A DNA stretch of 64,000 nucleotides, from the NCBI RefSeq assembly GCF_023008245.1, contig NZ_CP090145.1:2604001-2668000 (forward strand), written 5' to 3'. The position numbers and the translations under genes are program-made. This stretch comes from Flavobacterium sediminilitoris. GTDB lineage: Bacteria; Bacteroidota; Bacteroidia; Flavobacteriales; Flavobacteriaceae. Below, piece by piece: positions 19,032-30,766 of the stretch; the stretch's first letter is position 1; each line of letters starts with the position of its first letter. The notes beneath the pieces are model-generated. The model was not told where the DNA came from. It saw nothing but the letters and a program-made list of their open reading frames with translations, and searched no databases.

Positions 19032-20645
19032 ATGTGTGGAATTTTAGCCATTATAGGAAAAGGAAAAGAAGAAGCTTTAGTGCAACAATTATCAAAGCGA
19101 ATGAGTCATCGTGGACCAGATGAAAGTGATATTCATGTTACGGAAAACGGACATATACTTTCACATGAAAGATTATCAATTGTAGACTTGCATACAGGGA
19201 AACAACCTATTCAAGGTACATCATCTGCTTGGATGGTGCATAATGGTGAAATTTATAATCATAGTGCTTTAAGAGAAACGGTCTTGAAACATCACACTTT
19301 TAGAACAACTTCAGATTCAGAAGTAATTGTTCATTTATATGAAGAATTTGGATATGACTTTTGCGACTATTTAGATGGAATGTTTGCTTTTGTAGTGGTA
19401 GATGGAGATGATTTTATAGTAGGAAGAGATCCATTAGGAATTAAACCATTATATTATGGTATTGATGAAAGGGGAAGATACTATTTTGCAAGTGAAATGA
19501 AATCAATAGCTGATCAATGTAAAACATTTTCCACTTTTCCACCAGGACACTATTATACAAATAAAACAGGTTTTGTAAAATATTATAAACCTGAATGGGA
19601 AGACGATTTAAAAGCAGTAGAAGAATTAGACTATACAGCAATCAAGGAAACACTAACAGAAGCAGTTCGTAAAAGATTAATGGCAGATGTTCCATTTGGA
19701 GTTTTACTTTCAGGAGGATTAGATTCATCATTGACATCTTCAATTGCAAAACGATTGTTGGGAGATTCGCAAACGCTTCATTCATTCTCAATTGGTTTAG
19801 ATGAAAATGCTCCAGATTTAGTTGCAGCAAGAAAAGTTGCTGAATTTTTAGGAACAGAACATCATGAAGTATATTTTTCAATTGAAGAAGGAATTAAAAA
19901 TATTGAGAACCTTATTTGGCACTTAGAAACTTATGATGTTACTTCTATTAGGGCAAGTACGCCAATGTATTTTATGTCTAAAAAGATTACCGATTTAGGA
20001 ATTAAAATGGTATTGTCTGGTGAAGGAGCAGATGAAATATTTGGAGGGTATTTGTATTTTAGAAATGCTCCATCTTCAGAAGATTTTCAAAAGGAAACAA
20101 TTGAAAGAGTTCAAAAATTATTTACAGCCGATTTATTAAGAGCCGATAAATCGACAATGGCTCATGGATTAGAAGCACGTGTGCCATTTTTAGATAAAGA
20201 GTTTTTAGAATTGGCAATAAAAATTAAACCAGAAGAAAAACAACCGAAAAGATATAAAGGAATTGAAAAATATATATTAAGAAAAGCATTTGATACAAAA
20301 GAACAACCTTATTTACCAGATGAAGTTTTATGGAGACAAAAAGAACAATTCTCTGATGGAGTTGGGTATAATTGGATAGATCAATTAATAGAATATTGTA
20401 CAACACAAGTATCTGATGTAGAATTTGCAAAAGCTAAAGATTTATTTCCATATAATACGCCTACAAGTAAAGAAGCTTTTTATTATAGAACCATTTTTCA
20501 TAAACATTTTCCACAGGAAAGTGCTGCGCAAACAGTAAGAAAATGGATTCCAAAATGGCAAGAAAATCAAGACCCAAGTGGTAGAGCAAATGCAGCACAT
20601 GTACAAGCAGATATTGAAATTGCAAAAGAAAAAGAAATAGTTTAA
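19032..20645 (+). CDS. asnB: asparagine synthase (glutamine-hydrolysing)
   Basis: A 537-residue class B asparagine synthetase, close to the usual ~554. Cys2 of MCGILAIIG is the glutaminase nucleophile and RMSHRGPDES follows. The synthetase half carries the PP-loop SGGLDSS at residues 227-233, then GEGADEIFGGY and LEARVPFLDKEF. It forms asparagine and glutamate from aspartate, glutamine and ATP in the cytoplasm. The gene stands alone between two terminators, so it is probably monocistronic. Identification is unambiguous. Confidence 0.96.
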   Translation: MCGILAIIGKGKEEALVQQLSKRMSHRGPDESDIHVTENGHILSHERLSIVDLHTGKQPIQGTSSAWMVHNGEIYNHSALRETVLKHHTFRTTSDSEVIVHLYEEFGYDFCDYLDGMFAFVVVDGDDFIVGRDPLGIKPLYYGIDERGRYYFASEMKSIADQCKTFSTFPPGHYYTNKTGFVKYYKPEWEDDLKAVEELDYTAIKETLTEAVRKRLMADVPFGVLLSGGLDSSLTSSIAKRLLGDSQTLHSFSIGLDENAPDLVAARKVAEFLGTEHHEVYFSIEEGIKNIENLIWHLETYDVTSIRASTPMYFMSKKITDLGIKMVLSGEGADEIFGGYLYFRNAPSSEDFQKETIERVQKLFTADLLRADKSTMAHGLEARVPFLDKEFLELAIKIKPEEKQPKRYKGIEKYILRKAFDTKEQPYLPDEVLWRQKEQFSDGVGYNWIDQLIEYCTTQVSDVEFAKAKDLFPYNTPTSKEAFYYRTIFHKHFPQESAAQTVRKWIPKWQENQDPSGRANAAHVQADIEIAKEKEIV

Positions 20646-20669
20646 AATTTTGAATATGATTTGTTTTTG

Positions 20670-20700
20670 AAACGTCAGCTATATTGGTTGACGTTTTTTT
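20670..20700 (+). terminator. Rho-independent terminator after asnB
   Basis: Stem AAACGTCA / TGACGTTT around a 12-nt loop, followed by a run of T. Confidence 0.8.
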
Positions 20701-20804
20701 ATTTTTAATCGCTTAAAACCCTCTTAAAATGAAAATTTTCAACATTTGTTAATAACTTATGCCTAAAAACAAAACTAAAGGAAGATAAATTTTTATATAA
20801 TGGT

Positions 20805-20812
20805 TATATTTG
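20805..20812 (+). promoter_or_regulatory. -7 promoter box upstream of gyrB
   Basis: TATATTTG matches the Bacteroidetes TAnnTTTG consensus, 39 nt before the gyrB ATG. No TTG at the expected spacing was found. Confidence 0.4.
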
Positions 20813-20848
20813 TCTGTTTAATAATAACCAGTCTTTTTTAAGAATTAA

Positions 20849-22792
<1,944 letters not shown>

Positions 22793-22811
22793 TATAGCTA
22801 TAAATAAATAA

Positions 22812-22843
22812 CAGTTAGGCATCTTATATAAGGTGCCTAACTG
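22812..22843 (+). other. 16-bp hairpin downstream of gyrB without a U tract
   Basis: CAGTTAGGCA and TGCCTAACTG enclose the palindrome CTTATATAAG, giving one continuous long stem with a T-G wobble. On the + strand it is followed by a run of A rather than T, so it is not a standard intrinsic terminator for gyrB. It may protect the mRNA 3' end. Confidence 0.6.
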
Positions 22844-22924
22844 CTTAAAAAAAGGATATAAAATAAAAGAGTTAAGTTTTGTTGAACTTTCATCTTTTAG
22901 CTAAAATTATATAACAAACTTGCT

Positions 22925-22955
22925 TTGCAAAGTTCATTTGCTTTTGGTAAATTTG
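22925..22955 (+). promoter_or_regulatory. promoter of mdh
   Basis: TTG at 22925-22927, a 20-nt spacer and TAAATTTG at 22948-22955, matching TTG-N17-20-TAnnTTTG. A 10-bp perfect palindrome CTTTGCAAAG (22924-22933) overlaps the -33 element and could be an operator. Confidence 0.6.
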
Positions 22956-23001
22956 CGAGAGTTAATAAAAATAGTAAATAACAACATACAAAAAAAATAA
23001 A

Positions 23002-23934
23002 ATGAAAGTAACTATAGTAGGTGCAGGAAATGTAGGTGCAACATGTGCAGATGTAATTTCATATAGAGGAATTGCAAGTGAAGTAGTATTATTAGATATC
23101 AAAGAAGGATTTGCAGAAGGAAAAGCAATGGATATCATGCAATGTGCTACAACTACAGTTTTTAATACAAAAGTTTCAGGAAGTACAAATGATTATTCAA
23201 AAACAGCAGGGAGTGATGTAGTAGTAATTACTTCGGGTATTCCTAGAAAACCAGGAATGACTCGTGAAGAATTAATAGGAATTAATGCTGGAATTGTAAA
23301 ATCAGTTGCGGAAAATGTATTAACTCACTCACCTAATGCAATTATTGTTGTGGTTTCTAACCCAATGGATACTATGACTTATTTAACATTAAAAGCAACA
23401 GGTTTGCCAAAGAATAGAGTAATAGGTATGGGAGGAGCTTTGGATAGCTCTCGTTTTAAATACTTTTTATCTCAAGCATTACAAAAACCAGGAAATGATG
23501 TACAAGGAATGGTTATAGGTGGTCATGGTGATACAACAATGATTCCTTTAACAAGATTAGCATCTTATAATGGTTCTCCAGTTTCAAACTTCTTATCACA
23601 AGAAGAATTAGACAAAGTAGCAGCTTCTACAATGGTAGGTGGTGCAACATTAACAGGTTTGTTAGGAACATCAGCGTGGTATGCACCTGGAGCATCAGTA
23701 GCTTATTTAGTAGATAGTATTTTAAACGATCAAAAACGTATGATACCTTGTTCAGTAATGTTAGAAGGAGAATATGGACAAAATGATATTTGTATTGGAG
23801 TACCATGTATTATAGGGAAAAATGGAGTAGAGGAAATTGTAGACGTACAATTAAATGATACTGAAAAAGCATTATTTGCTAAGAGTGCAGACGCAGTTCG
23901 TAATATGAATGCAGACTTAAAAGCAGTTTTGTAA
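23002..23934 (+). CDS. mdh: malate dehydrogenase
   Basis: A 310-residue LDH-like malate dehydrogenase. The NAD-binding glycine loop is VGAGNVGATCADV and the adenine-ribose acidic residue lies in LLDIKEG. The substrate-binding loop contains RKPGMTREEL, the proton-relay His175 is in GGHGDT, and VVSNPMDTMTYL is conserved. It interconverts malate and oxaloacetate in the TCA cycle. The sequence is of the bacterial LDH-like type (as in Bacteroidota) rather than the E. coli type. It is monocistronic, with a promoter and a terminator of its own. Confidence 0.95.
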   Translation: MKVTIVGAGNVGATCADVISYRGIASEVVLLDIKEGFAEGKAMDIMQCATTTVFNTKVSGSTNDYSKTAGSDVVVITSGIPRKPGMTREELIGINAGIVKSVAENVLTHSPNAIIVVVSNPMDTMTYLTLKATGLPKNRVIGMGGALDSSRFKYFLSQALQKPGNDVQGMVIGGHGDTTMIPLTRLASYNGSPVSNFLSQEELDKVAASTMVGGATLTGLLGTSAWYAPGASVAYLVDSILNDQKRMIPCSVMLEGEYGQNDICIGVPCIIGKNGVEEIVDVQLNDTEKALFAKSADAVRNMNADLKAVL

Positions 23935-23952
23935 TATATATAAAAGGAATAA

Positions 23953-23984
23953 AAAAAACTGTCAAATAAAATGACAGTTTTTTT
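23953..23984 (+). terminator. Rho-independent terminator after mdh
   Basis: A 12-bp stem AAAAAACTGTCA / TGACAGTTTTTT with a 7-nt A/T loop and a T tract. Confidence 0.85.
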
Positions 23985-24040
23985 TATATAGTCAACAATA
24001 GGTTAATATTGAAAAAAACTAATTTTATTAGGAAATAAAA

Positions 24041-24071
24041 TTGGTTAATCCTATTGTAAATTATATATTTG
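24041..24071 (+). promoter_or_regulatory. promoter of secDF
   Basis: TTG at 24041-24043, a 20-nt spacer and TATATTTG at 24064-24071, an exact Bacteroidetes promoter form, 39 nt before the ATG. Confidence 0.6.
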
Positions 24072-24110
24072 TCCGTTTTTATAAAATAGAATAATTAATT
24101 TATAGTAATA

Positions 24111-27038
24111 ATGCAGAATAAAGGACTAATTAAATTTTTCGCAATTCTTTTCGCGTTGGTTTGTATTTACCAACTTTCTTTCACTTTTGTAGCTAATGGA
24201 ATTAGTGAAGATGCTAAAACATTTGCAAAAGGAGATTTCACAAAAGAATTAAGATATCTAGATTCGATTGGAAAAGAAACGGTTTTCTTAGGGAAAACCT
24301 ATAATGAAGTGAGAGATAATCAACTACAAAAGGGACTTGACCTTGAAGGTGGATTGAACGTAATTCTTCAAATATCTGTAAAAGATATTTTAAGCGGTTT
24401 AGCAAATGACTCAAAAAATGTAGCATTTGTTAAAGCTTTAAATGATGCAAAAACGAATCAAAAGGGAAATCAAGATTATATTGATGCTTTCTTTATTGAA
24501 GCTAATAATGCAAATTTAAAATTAGCAAGTTCTGACATTTTTGGAAATAAAAATCTAGATGAAGTAATTAAATTTGATATGACTAACGCTCAAATAGAGC
24601 CGATTATCAAACAAAAAGTTATTGAATCTGTAGAAAGTGCTTTTGGAGTTTTAAGAAAGCGTATTGACCAATTTGGTGTTACGCAACCAAACATTCAAAT
24701 GTTAGGAAATTCGGGTAGAATTTTAGTAGAATTACCAGGTGCAAAAGATGTAGATCGTATTAAAAAATTATTACAAGGTACTGCAAAATTAGAGTTTTGG
24801 GAAACTTATAAAATAGAAGAAGTAGCTAATTATTTAATTTCTGCAAATGAAGTATTGAAAAAAACTGAAGTTGCAATTAAAGATGAAGTAAAAGATAAAG
24901 TTTCAACAGGAATAGACTCTTTATTAACGGATAAAGCTGATTCAACTCAAGTTCAATCAAATCCATTATTTGAAAAATTACAAATTACTCAACAACAAGG
25001 GTTATCAGTTTTAGGATATGCTAAAGTTACTGATACTGCTTTGATTGGCGGATATTTAAGGAGAAGTGATATTGTTTCAAATTTACCAAATGCTTTATCT
25101 AACATTAAATTTGTATGGGGAAAAACAGATGAAAAAACTCCAGATATTGTTGAATTATATGCATTAAAAAGAGGTAGAGATGGTAAAGCTCCTATTAGTG
25201 GAGGTGTTATTGTTGATGCTAGAGATACATTTGATCAATTAGGTAAACCAGCCGTTTCAATGCAAATGAACGGAACTGGAGCAAAAGAATGGGAAAAATT
25301 AACTGGAAAAGTTTCTCAACAAGGAAATGCTATTGCAATTGTTTTAGATAATATTGTATATTCTGCACCAGGTGTAAGTAGAGGAGCTATTTCAGGTGGA
25401 CAATCTGAAATTTCAGGAAACTTTACGCTTAATGAAACTAAAGATTTAGCAAACATTCTTAGAGCTGGGAAATTACCTGCTGAAGCTAAAATCGTTCAAT
25501 CTGAAGTAGTAGGACCATCTTTAGGAAAAGAATCTGTAAGAAGTGGTATGTTGTCATTCATTATTGGTTTCTCTTTAGTTCTTTTATGGATGGTTGTATA
25601 TTATGGTAAAGCTGGTTTCTATGCTAATTTAGCATTATTAGTGAATATCTTATTCATTTTTGGTGCCTTAGCAAGTTTTGGAGCTGTGTTAACATTACCA
25701 GGTATTGCAGGTATCGTATTAACAATTGGTATGGCAGTAGATGCAAACGTAATTATATACGAGAGAGCAAAAGAAGAATTAGATTCAGGTAAAACAGTTG
25801 AAGAAGCTGTTAATTATGCTTATACATGGAAAGGAGCAATGTCGTCTATTGTAGATGCAAACGTTACTACTTTTATAACTGCATTAATCTTATTTGTATT
25901 AGGTACAGGACCAATTAAAGGTTTTGCAACTACATTATTAATTGGTATTATTACATCATTAATAACAGCTATATTTATTACAAGAATATTCCTTGACTGG
26001 AGTTTAAGTAGAAATGAAAAAATTGCTTTCTCTACATCAATTACAAAAAATTGGTTTAAAAACTTAAACTTTGATTTCTTAGGAAAACGTAAAATTGCTT
26101 ATGCGATTTCAGGTACATTAATCGTATTAAGTTTAGTTTCTTTATTTACAAAAGGATTAAATCAAGGAGTTGATTTTGTAGGAGGAAGAACATACCAAGT
26201 TCGTTTTGATAAAGCAGTTTCTGCTCCACAAGTTACAGATGAATTAGTAGCTGTATTTGGAAGTGCTGAAGCTAAAGTTTTTGGTAATGACAATCAATTA
26301 AAAATTACTACAAAATACAAAGTAGAAGAAGAAGGTGAAGAAATAGATAAAGAAGTAGCAAATACATTATTTGATGCATTAAAGAAACATTTACCAGCAG
26401 ATTTAACTTACGAGAAATTTGTGAATTCTTATGATGGTAAAAATATCGGAATTATGCAATCTTCTAAAGTATCTGGAACAATTTCAAAAGATATTAAAAC
26501 AAACTCTATTTGGGCTGTTTTAGGATCATTATTTGTAGTTTTCCTTTACTTAATGATGTCGTTTAGAAAATGGCAGTTTGGTCTTGGTGCTGTTGCTGCT
26601 GTTGCACATGATGTTATCATTGTATTAGGGATATTCTCTTTCTTTTATACAATTTTACCTTTCAATATGGAAATAGATCAAGCATTTATTGCAGCAATCT
26701 TAACTGTAATTGGATATTCATTAAATGATACGGTAATTGTATTTGACCGTGTAAGAGAGTATTTAGATTATAACTCATCGTCAGATTTTAAAGGATTAGT
26801 AAATAAAGCATTAAATACTACATTAAGTAGAACAATTAATACATCTGCAACTACATTAGTAGTATTACTTGCAATTTTCTTCTTCGGAGGAGATTCAGTA
26901 AAAGGATTCGTATTTGCTATTTTAGTAGGTATCTTAGTAGGAACTTATTCGTCATTATTCGTTGCAACTCCTGTAATGAATGATACTATGAGTGATAAAG
27001 AAGCTAAGAAAATGGCTGAGTTTAAAAAAGAAGAATAG
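24111..27038 (+). CDS. secDF: SecDF fusion protein translocase subunit
   Basis: A 975-residue fusion of SecD and SecF, the form usual in Bacteroidota. It has an N-terminal membrane anchor, then the SecD periplasmic region with LQKGLDLEGGLNVILQ and VLRKRIDQFGVTQPN. Next comes the first RND-like membrane bundle with GMAVDANVIIYERAKEEL, and then SecF starting near residue 660 with GVDFVGGRTYQVRF and GYSLNDTVIVFDRVRE. It uses the proton motive force to help pull preproteins across the inner membrane after SecA/SecYEG. It is followed only 20 nt later by the end of a decayed insertion sequence. Confidence 0.96.
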   Translation: MQNKGLIKFFAILFALVCIYQLSFTFVANGISEDAKTFAKGDFTKELRYLDSIGKETVFLGKTYNEVRDNQLQKGLDLEGGLNVILQISVKDILSGLANDSKNVAFVKALNDAKTNQKGNQDYIDAFFIEANNANLKLASSDIFGNKNLDEVIKFDMTNAQIEPIIKQKVIESVESAFGVLRKRIDQFGVTQPNIQMLGNSGRILVELPGAKDVDRIKKLLQGTAKLEFWETYKIEEVANYLISANEVLKKTEVAIKDEVKDKVSTGIDSLLTDKADSTQVQSNPLFEKLQITQQQGLSVLGYAKVTDTALIGGYLRRSDIVSNLPNALSNIKFVWGKTDEKTPDIVELYALKRGRDGKAPISGGVIVDARDTFDQLGKPAVSMQMNGTGAKEWEKLTGKVSQQGNAIAIVLDNIVYSAPGVSRGAISGGQSEISGNFTLNETKDLANILRAGKLPAEAKIVQSEVVGPSLGKESVRSGMLSFIIGFSLVLLWMVVYYGKAGFYANLALLVNILFIFGALASFGAVLTLPGIAGIVLTIGMAVDANVIIYERAKEELDSGKTVEEAVNYAYTWKGAMSSIVDANVTTFITALILFVLGTGPIKGFATTLLIGIITSLITAIFITRIFLDWSLSRNEKIAFSTSITKNWFKNLNFDFLGKRKIAYAISGTLIVLSLVSLFTKGLNQGVDFVGGRTYQVRFDKAVSAPQVTDELVAVFGSAEAKVFGNDNQLKITTKYKVEEEGEEIDKEVANTLFDALKKHLPADLTYEKFVNSYDGKNIGIMQSSKVSGTISKDIKTNSIWAVLGSLFVVFLYLMMSFRKWQFGLGAVAAVAHDVIIVLGIFSFFYTILPFNMEIDQAFIAAILTVIGYSLNDTVIVFDRVREYLDYNSSSDFKGLVNKALNTTLSRTINTSATTLVVLLAIFFFGGDSVKGFVFAILVGILVGTYSSLFVATPVMNDTMSDKEAKKMAEFKKEE

Positions 27039-27092
27039 TATTTAACATATTATTGAGTTGTCTTAAAATAGATTGGACAGTTTTATAATAAA

Positions 27093-27490
27093 TTAGTTAA
27101 AACCAGTGGATAACATTTCACTGGTTTTTTCATATATAAAACTAGGTGTTTTAATCATTAAACTTAAATGTGGTCTTTTTATTATTATAACATTCAATAA
27201 ATTCTTTAATTAACTTGTTGATTTATTGAGTATTTTTGCATTTGTAAATCAAAAATTAGTGCTTTAAAATCCTGTTAATTTTCTCTGCTAAAGCATTTTG
27301 ATAACGATCATAACCATCTGTCATTGATGGATTGATTCTATTTGATTTTAATATATTTTGATAGTTTTGCTCCAATCTAAGTTACCAAATTTTTAATCAT
27401 ACTAAAACAGTGCTTCTAACTTGAATATAATATCTTTTTTGTGCTTGTTTATGGATAAATTCGCCTTTTTCAATTTGGGGTATAACAGAT
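27093..27490 (-). pseudogene. IS3-family transposase remnant (orfA/orfB fragments)
   Basis: Reading the minus strand from 27471 downwards: the orfA helix-turn-helix segment QAQKRYYIQVRSTVLV ends in a stop where tryptophan is expected. Then GNLDWSK is in another frame at 27388-27368. Next, orfB C-terminal residues run from about 27372 to the stop at 27256. A last block KRPHLSLMIKTPSF lies at about 27180-27140, continuing in frame to a stop at 27093-27095. The central DDE catalytic core of orfB is absent apart from the YQNALAEKIN region around the final glutamate. It cannot make an active transposase. Confidence 0.82.
27099..27131 (+). terminator. terminator-like hairpin inside the IS remnant, downstream of secDF
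   Basis: Stem AAACCAGTG / CACTGGTTT with a 10-nt loop, followed by TTT on the + strand. It lies within the former 3' end of the transposase reading frame and is the only hairpin available to end secDF transcripts. Confidence 0.65.
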
Positions 27491-27697
27491 AATTTAAAGC
27501 TTAAATTATAATCTCATTGGGCTCGCTTTTCCCTTTTGTTTTTTGAATTAATAATATAATGAGTCTATTTTGTGTCAACTTACTTAAGATGAGACATGAT
27601 TAAAAAATAAATAGAAATAATTTTTCTTTATATGTTAAAAAAAGGTTAAATTTGTTTCTTTAAAAATAAATTAAGCCCTAACCAAATACTATTTAAA

Positions 27698-30673
27698 ATG
27701 AAACATTATTACATTAGTTTACTATTTATCATCTGTTTTACCTTTCCCACTTGGTCTCAGGAATATAAAGAGATGATAATAAAATCAACGTATTCAGTTC
27801 AAGAAATTCAAGCCAAAGCAGAAGAACATTTTGCAATTGTAGGAAAAGAAAGAGGAAAAGGATATAAACCCTATAAAAGATGGGAATACAACGCATTAAG
27901 AAATATGGACGAGAGTGGACACCTTAAATCGCCAGATTTTTATTATAGCGAATTAGAAAGGTATAATAGATACAGAAACAACAACAATGTTTTAGCAAGA
28001 AACAATCAAGGAGGTTGGGAAGAACTAGGCCCAACATATTGGGATGATACTAGTGGATGGAATCCAGGAGTTGGAAGAATTACTTCAGTTAGTGTAGAAA
28101 GCAATAATACAAACCATATTATTGTAGGAGGAGCTTCTGGAGGAGTATGGAAAACAATAGATGGAGGAGCAAACTGGACTGTTTTAACAGATAACATGTC
28201 TAATCTAATCGTTTCCTCTTTAACAATTAACCCTTTAGATAATACTAATTATTTTTGGGGATCTTCAAACGGAACTATTTTTACTTCTACAGATTCAGGA
28301 AGCACATGGACTTTATTATCAGACACAGGTTCGGGTAATGTTAATAAAATATTGATAGACCCTACAGATGCCACAAAAATGTTTTGTAGTGTTCAAGGAG
28401 GAGGAATCTATAAGTCAACAGATTCGGGAGTAAATTGGACAATAATTCACCCTTTGGCGACTAACGGATATGATGTAGAATTTAAACCGGGTAATACAAA
28501 TGTTATTTATGCAACAGGGAGTAAATTCTTTAAATCTATAGATGGAGGAGTAACTTTTACAACAGAAGATGATGTATTAAGTGTTTATCAACAACAATAT
28601 GTATCTGGAGCAACGAGTTGGCAATTTGCTACTTCAAATTTAGATAATAGTGTAACACCAAAAACAGGAAATGGTTTAGGATTATTTTATATAACGGATT
28701 TTACTAATCCAGTAACACGTTTAATTCCTCCAGCAGTAAATTTAACAGGAGCTACAGCTCCAAAACTTAAGTTTTCTTATACTAATGTAAATTGGGATGA
28801 CGATATAGATGAGTTAAGAGTTTTATATAAAACATCTGTAGGAGGAACTTGGACAGTATTAGCAACTTATACTACAGAAGCAAGTACATGGCAAGATATT
28901 ACCATAGATTTACCAAATCAGTCTTCGGAATACTATGTTGCTCTTGAAGGAAAATCAAATTATGGTAGAGGAGTAACGCTAGATGATATAAGTATTGTTG
29001 ATGTAACATTAGGAACACTTTTTGAAAATGGTTTTGAGTCAAATTTACCACTTTCAACTGGACCAAAAATGATGGGAGTTTCACCTAATGATCCTAATAT
29101 AGTATATATCCTAGAAGCTAAAAATGGAAAATTTGGAGCATTTTACAAATCTATAAATAGTGGAGATACATTTGTTAAATTAAACCATGGGAACAAAAAT
29201 TATTTTGGTTATAGTTCTCTAGCAGATGACGATAGAGGACAAGCACCAAGAGACATGGATATAGCAGTAAATCCTAATGACGCTAATGATGTACATATAG
29301 CAGGTATTTTATCTTGGAGATCTACAAATGGAGGTCAAAATTTTAGTATTACATCACAATGGGTTCCTCAAGACGCTGCAAATCAAAATATAGGATATTG
29401 TCATGCAGATATTGATATAATGGAATATGTAGGAGAAAAACTATATGTTGGAAGCGATGGAGGTATCTTTGTAGCAGAAAATCCATTAGTGGTAAATAGC
29501 AATTATTTTACAGATTTATCAACAGGACTAGGAATCAAACAGTTTTACAAAATTGGAGTTAGTCAAACAAGCCCTGAAGTAATAAGTGCAGGATCACAAG
29601 ATAATGGATCATCAGTTTATAATAGTTTAGGAAATTGGAAAGATTGGTTAGGAGCAGACGGAATGGAATCTTTCGTAGATAAGAATAATAGTAATATCTT
29701 ATACGGAACCACTCAACAAGGATCTTTATACAAATCAACAAATCAAGGAACATCTTATTTCGGATTAGCCTCTCCAGAAGATAAATCGGGAAATTGGATT
29801 ACTCCTTTTGAACAAGACCCAATTGTACAAAACACAATATACTCTGGATACGATAAAGTATATAAATCTACAAATGGAGGCAATAGCTGGGTATCGATTT
29901 CTCAACTATTCGCAGGAAATTTAGACCATTTAAAAATTGCACCATCAAATAACAATATTATGTTTGCTGCAATAGGTGGTTCATTATATAAAACTATTGA
30001 TGGAGGAGCAACAAACTGGGTTGCATTAAACGGTTTCGCAGGAAGCATTAATTCAATAGCAATACATCCTACAGACGCTAACAAAATAGCAATAGCAACA
30101 ACAGGAAATCAGAAAGTATATATCAGTACAGATGGAGGAACAAACTGGACAAGCTATTTAAAGAACTTACCAAATTTCAGTGCCTTAGCCTTAGTATGGA
30201 CAAATTATCAACAAGAAGGCTTATATGTAGGAATGAATTACGGTGTATTTTATATTGCAACAGCAGATCCTTTAGCAGAATGGCAACCTTTTAGCAACAA
30301 TTTACCTAATGTACAAATTAGCGAATTAGAAATAAACACAGCAAATAATAAAATATATGCAGGAACATTTGGAAGAGGATTATGGAAATCAAATCTTTTT
30401 GAAACAGCATTGAGTATTGATAACTTTGATGCATTAAACACAATAACACTATTCCCAAATCCAGCAACTAACAAGGTAAACTTAAAATGGAATGAAAACG
30501 AAAATGTAACCATAAAAATATATGATGCATCAGGTAAATTAGTGTACTATACTAAAGATAAAAACCTAATAAATACATTTGAAGTAAATACATCTAGTTT
30601 TACATCTGGATTATATTTTGTAAACATTAATACTATAGACAAATTCGTGATAAAAAAGCTAATAATAGAATAA
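27698..30673 (+). CDS. T9SS type A secreted beta-propeller (BNR/Asp-box) protein
   Basis: A 991-residue secreted protein with an N-terminal signal peptide (YISLLFIICFTFPTWSQ). It contains many Asp-box/BNR-like repeats of the form SxDxGxxW, such as TIDGGANWT, STDSGSTWT, STDSGVNWT, STNGGNSWV and STDGGTNWT. This indicates one or two multi-bladed propellers like those of the sortilin/xyloglucanase group. An inserted beta-sandwich of about 150 residues sits near 300-450. The C-terminus (TLFPNPATNKVNLKW to FVIKKLIIE) is the type A T9SS sorting domain. It is therefore exported through the outer membrane. Catalytic identity is not visible; annotations such as glycosyl hydrolase for this family are usually unproven. 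Confidence 0.85.
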   Translation: MKHYYISLLFIICFTFPTWSQEYKEMIIKSTYSVQEIQAKAEEHFAIVGKERGKGYKPYKRWEYNALRNMDESGHLKSPDFYYSELERYNRYRNNNNVLARNNQGGWEELGPTYWDDTSGWNPGVGRITSVSVESNNTNHIIVGGASGGVWKTIDGGANWTVLTDNMSNLIVSSLTINPLDNTNYFWGSSNGTIFTSTDSGSTWTLLSDTGSGNVNKILIDPTDATKMFCSVQGGGIYKSTDSGVNWTIIHPLATNGYDVEFKPGNTNVIYATGSKFFKSIDGGVTFTTEDDVLSVYQQQYVSGATSWQFATSNLDNSVTPKTGNGLGLFYITDFTNPVTRLIPPAVNLTGATAPKLKFSYTNVNWDDDIDELRVLYKTSVGGTWTVLATYTTEASTWQDITIDLPNQSSEYYVALEGKSNYGRGVTLDDISIVDVTLGTLFENGFESNLPLSTGPKMMGVSPNDPNIVYILEAKNGKFGAFYKSINSGDTFVKLNHGNKNYFGYSSLADDDRGQAPRDMDIAVNPNDANDVHIAGILSWRSTNGGQNFSITSQWVPQDAANQNIGYCHADIDIMEYVGEKLYVGSDGGIFVAENPLVVNSNYFTDLSTGLGIKQFYKIGVSQTSPEVISAGSQDNGSSVYNSLGNWKDWLGADGMESFVDKNNSNILYGTTQQGSLYKSTNQGTSYFGLASPEDKSGNWITPFEQDPIVQNTIYSGYDKVYKSTNGGNSWVSISQLFAGNLDHLKIAPSNNNIMFAAIGGSLYKTIDGGATNWVALNGFAGSINSIAIHPTDANKIAIATTGNQKVYISTDGGTNWTSYLKNLPNFSALALVWTNYQQEGLYVGMNYGVFYIATADPLAEWQPFSNNLPNVQISELEINTANNKIYAGTFGRGLWKSNLFETALSIDNFDALNTITLFPNPATNKVNLKWNENENVTIKIYDASGKLVYYTKDKNLINTFEVNTSSFTSGLYFVNINTIDKFVIKKLIIE

Positions 30674-30700
30674 ATCACCTTTTTAAATAGTTAATAAAGT

Positions 30701-30745
30701 AAGCCCAATACTAGATTTTTATTTCTAGTATTGGGCTTTTTTTAT
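30701..30745 (+). terminator. strong terminator after the beta-propeller gene
   Basis: A 15-bp perfect stem AAGCCCAATACTAGA / TCTAGTATTGGGCTT with an 8-nt loop, followed by seven T. Confidence 0.92.
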
Positions 30746-30766
30746 TCAGAAAATATTATTTTGAAC

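Larger units (their letters stand above)
27059..27596 (-). mobile_element. decayed, internally deleted IS3-family insertion sequence
   Basis: A 538-bp remnant retaining both ends. The left end begins TGTCTTAAAATAG, and the reverse complement of the right end begins TGTCTCATCTTAAG and includes AGTTGACACA. Inside, the minus strand still encodes pieces of orfA (HTH region EKGEFIHKQAQKRYYIQ) and orfB (PSMTDGYDRYQNALAEK, then KRPHLSLMIKTP), interrupted by stops and frameshifts. An intact IS3 copy is about 1.2-1.5 kb, so roughly two thirds of a kilobase or more is missing between the two parts. No clear target duplication was seen. This accounts for the whole gap between secDF and the next gene up to about 27600. 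Confidence 0.85.
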
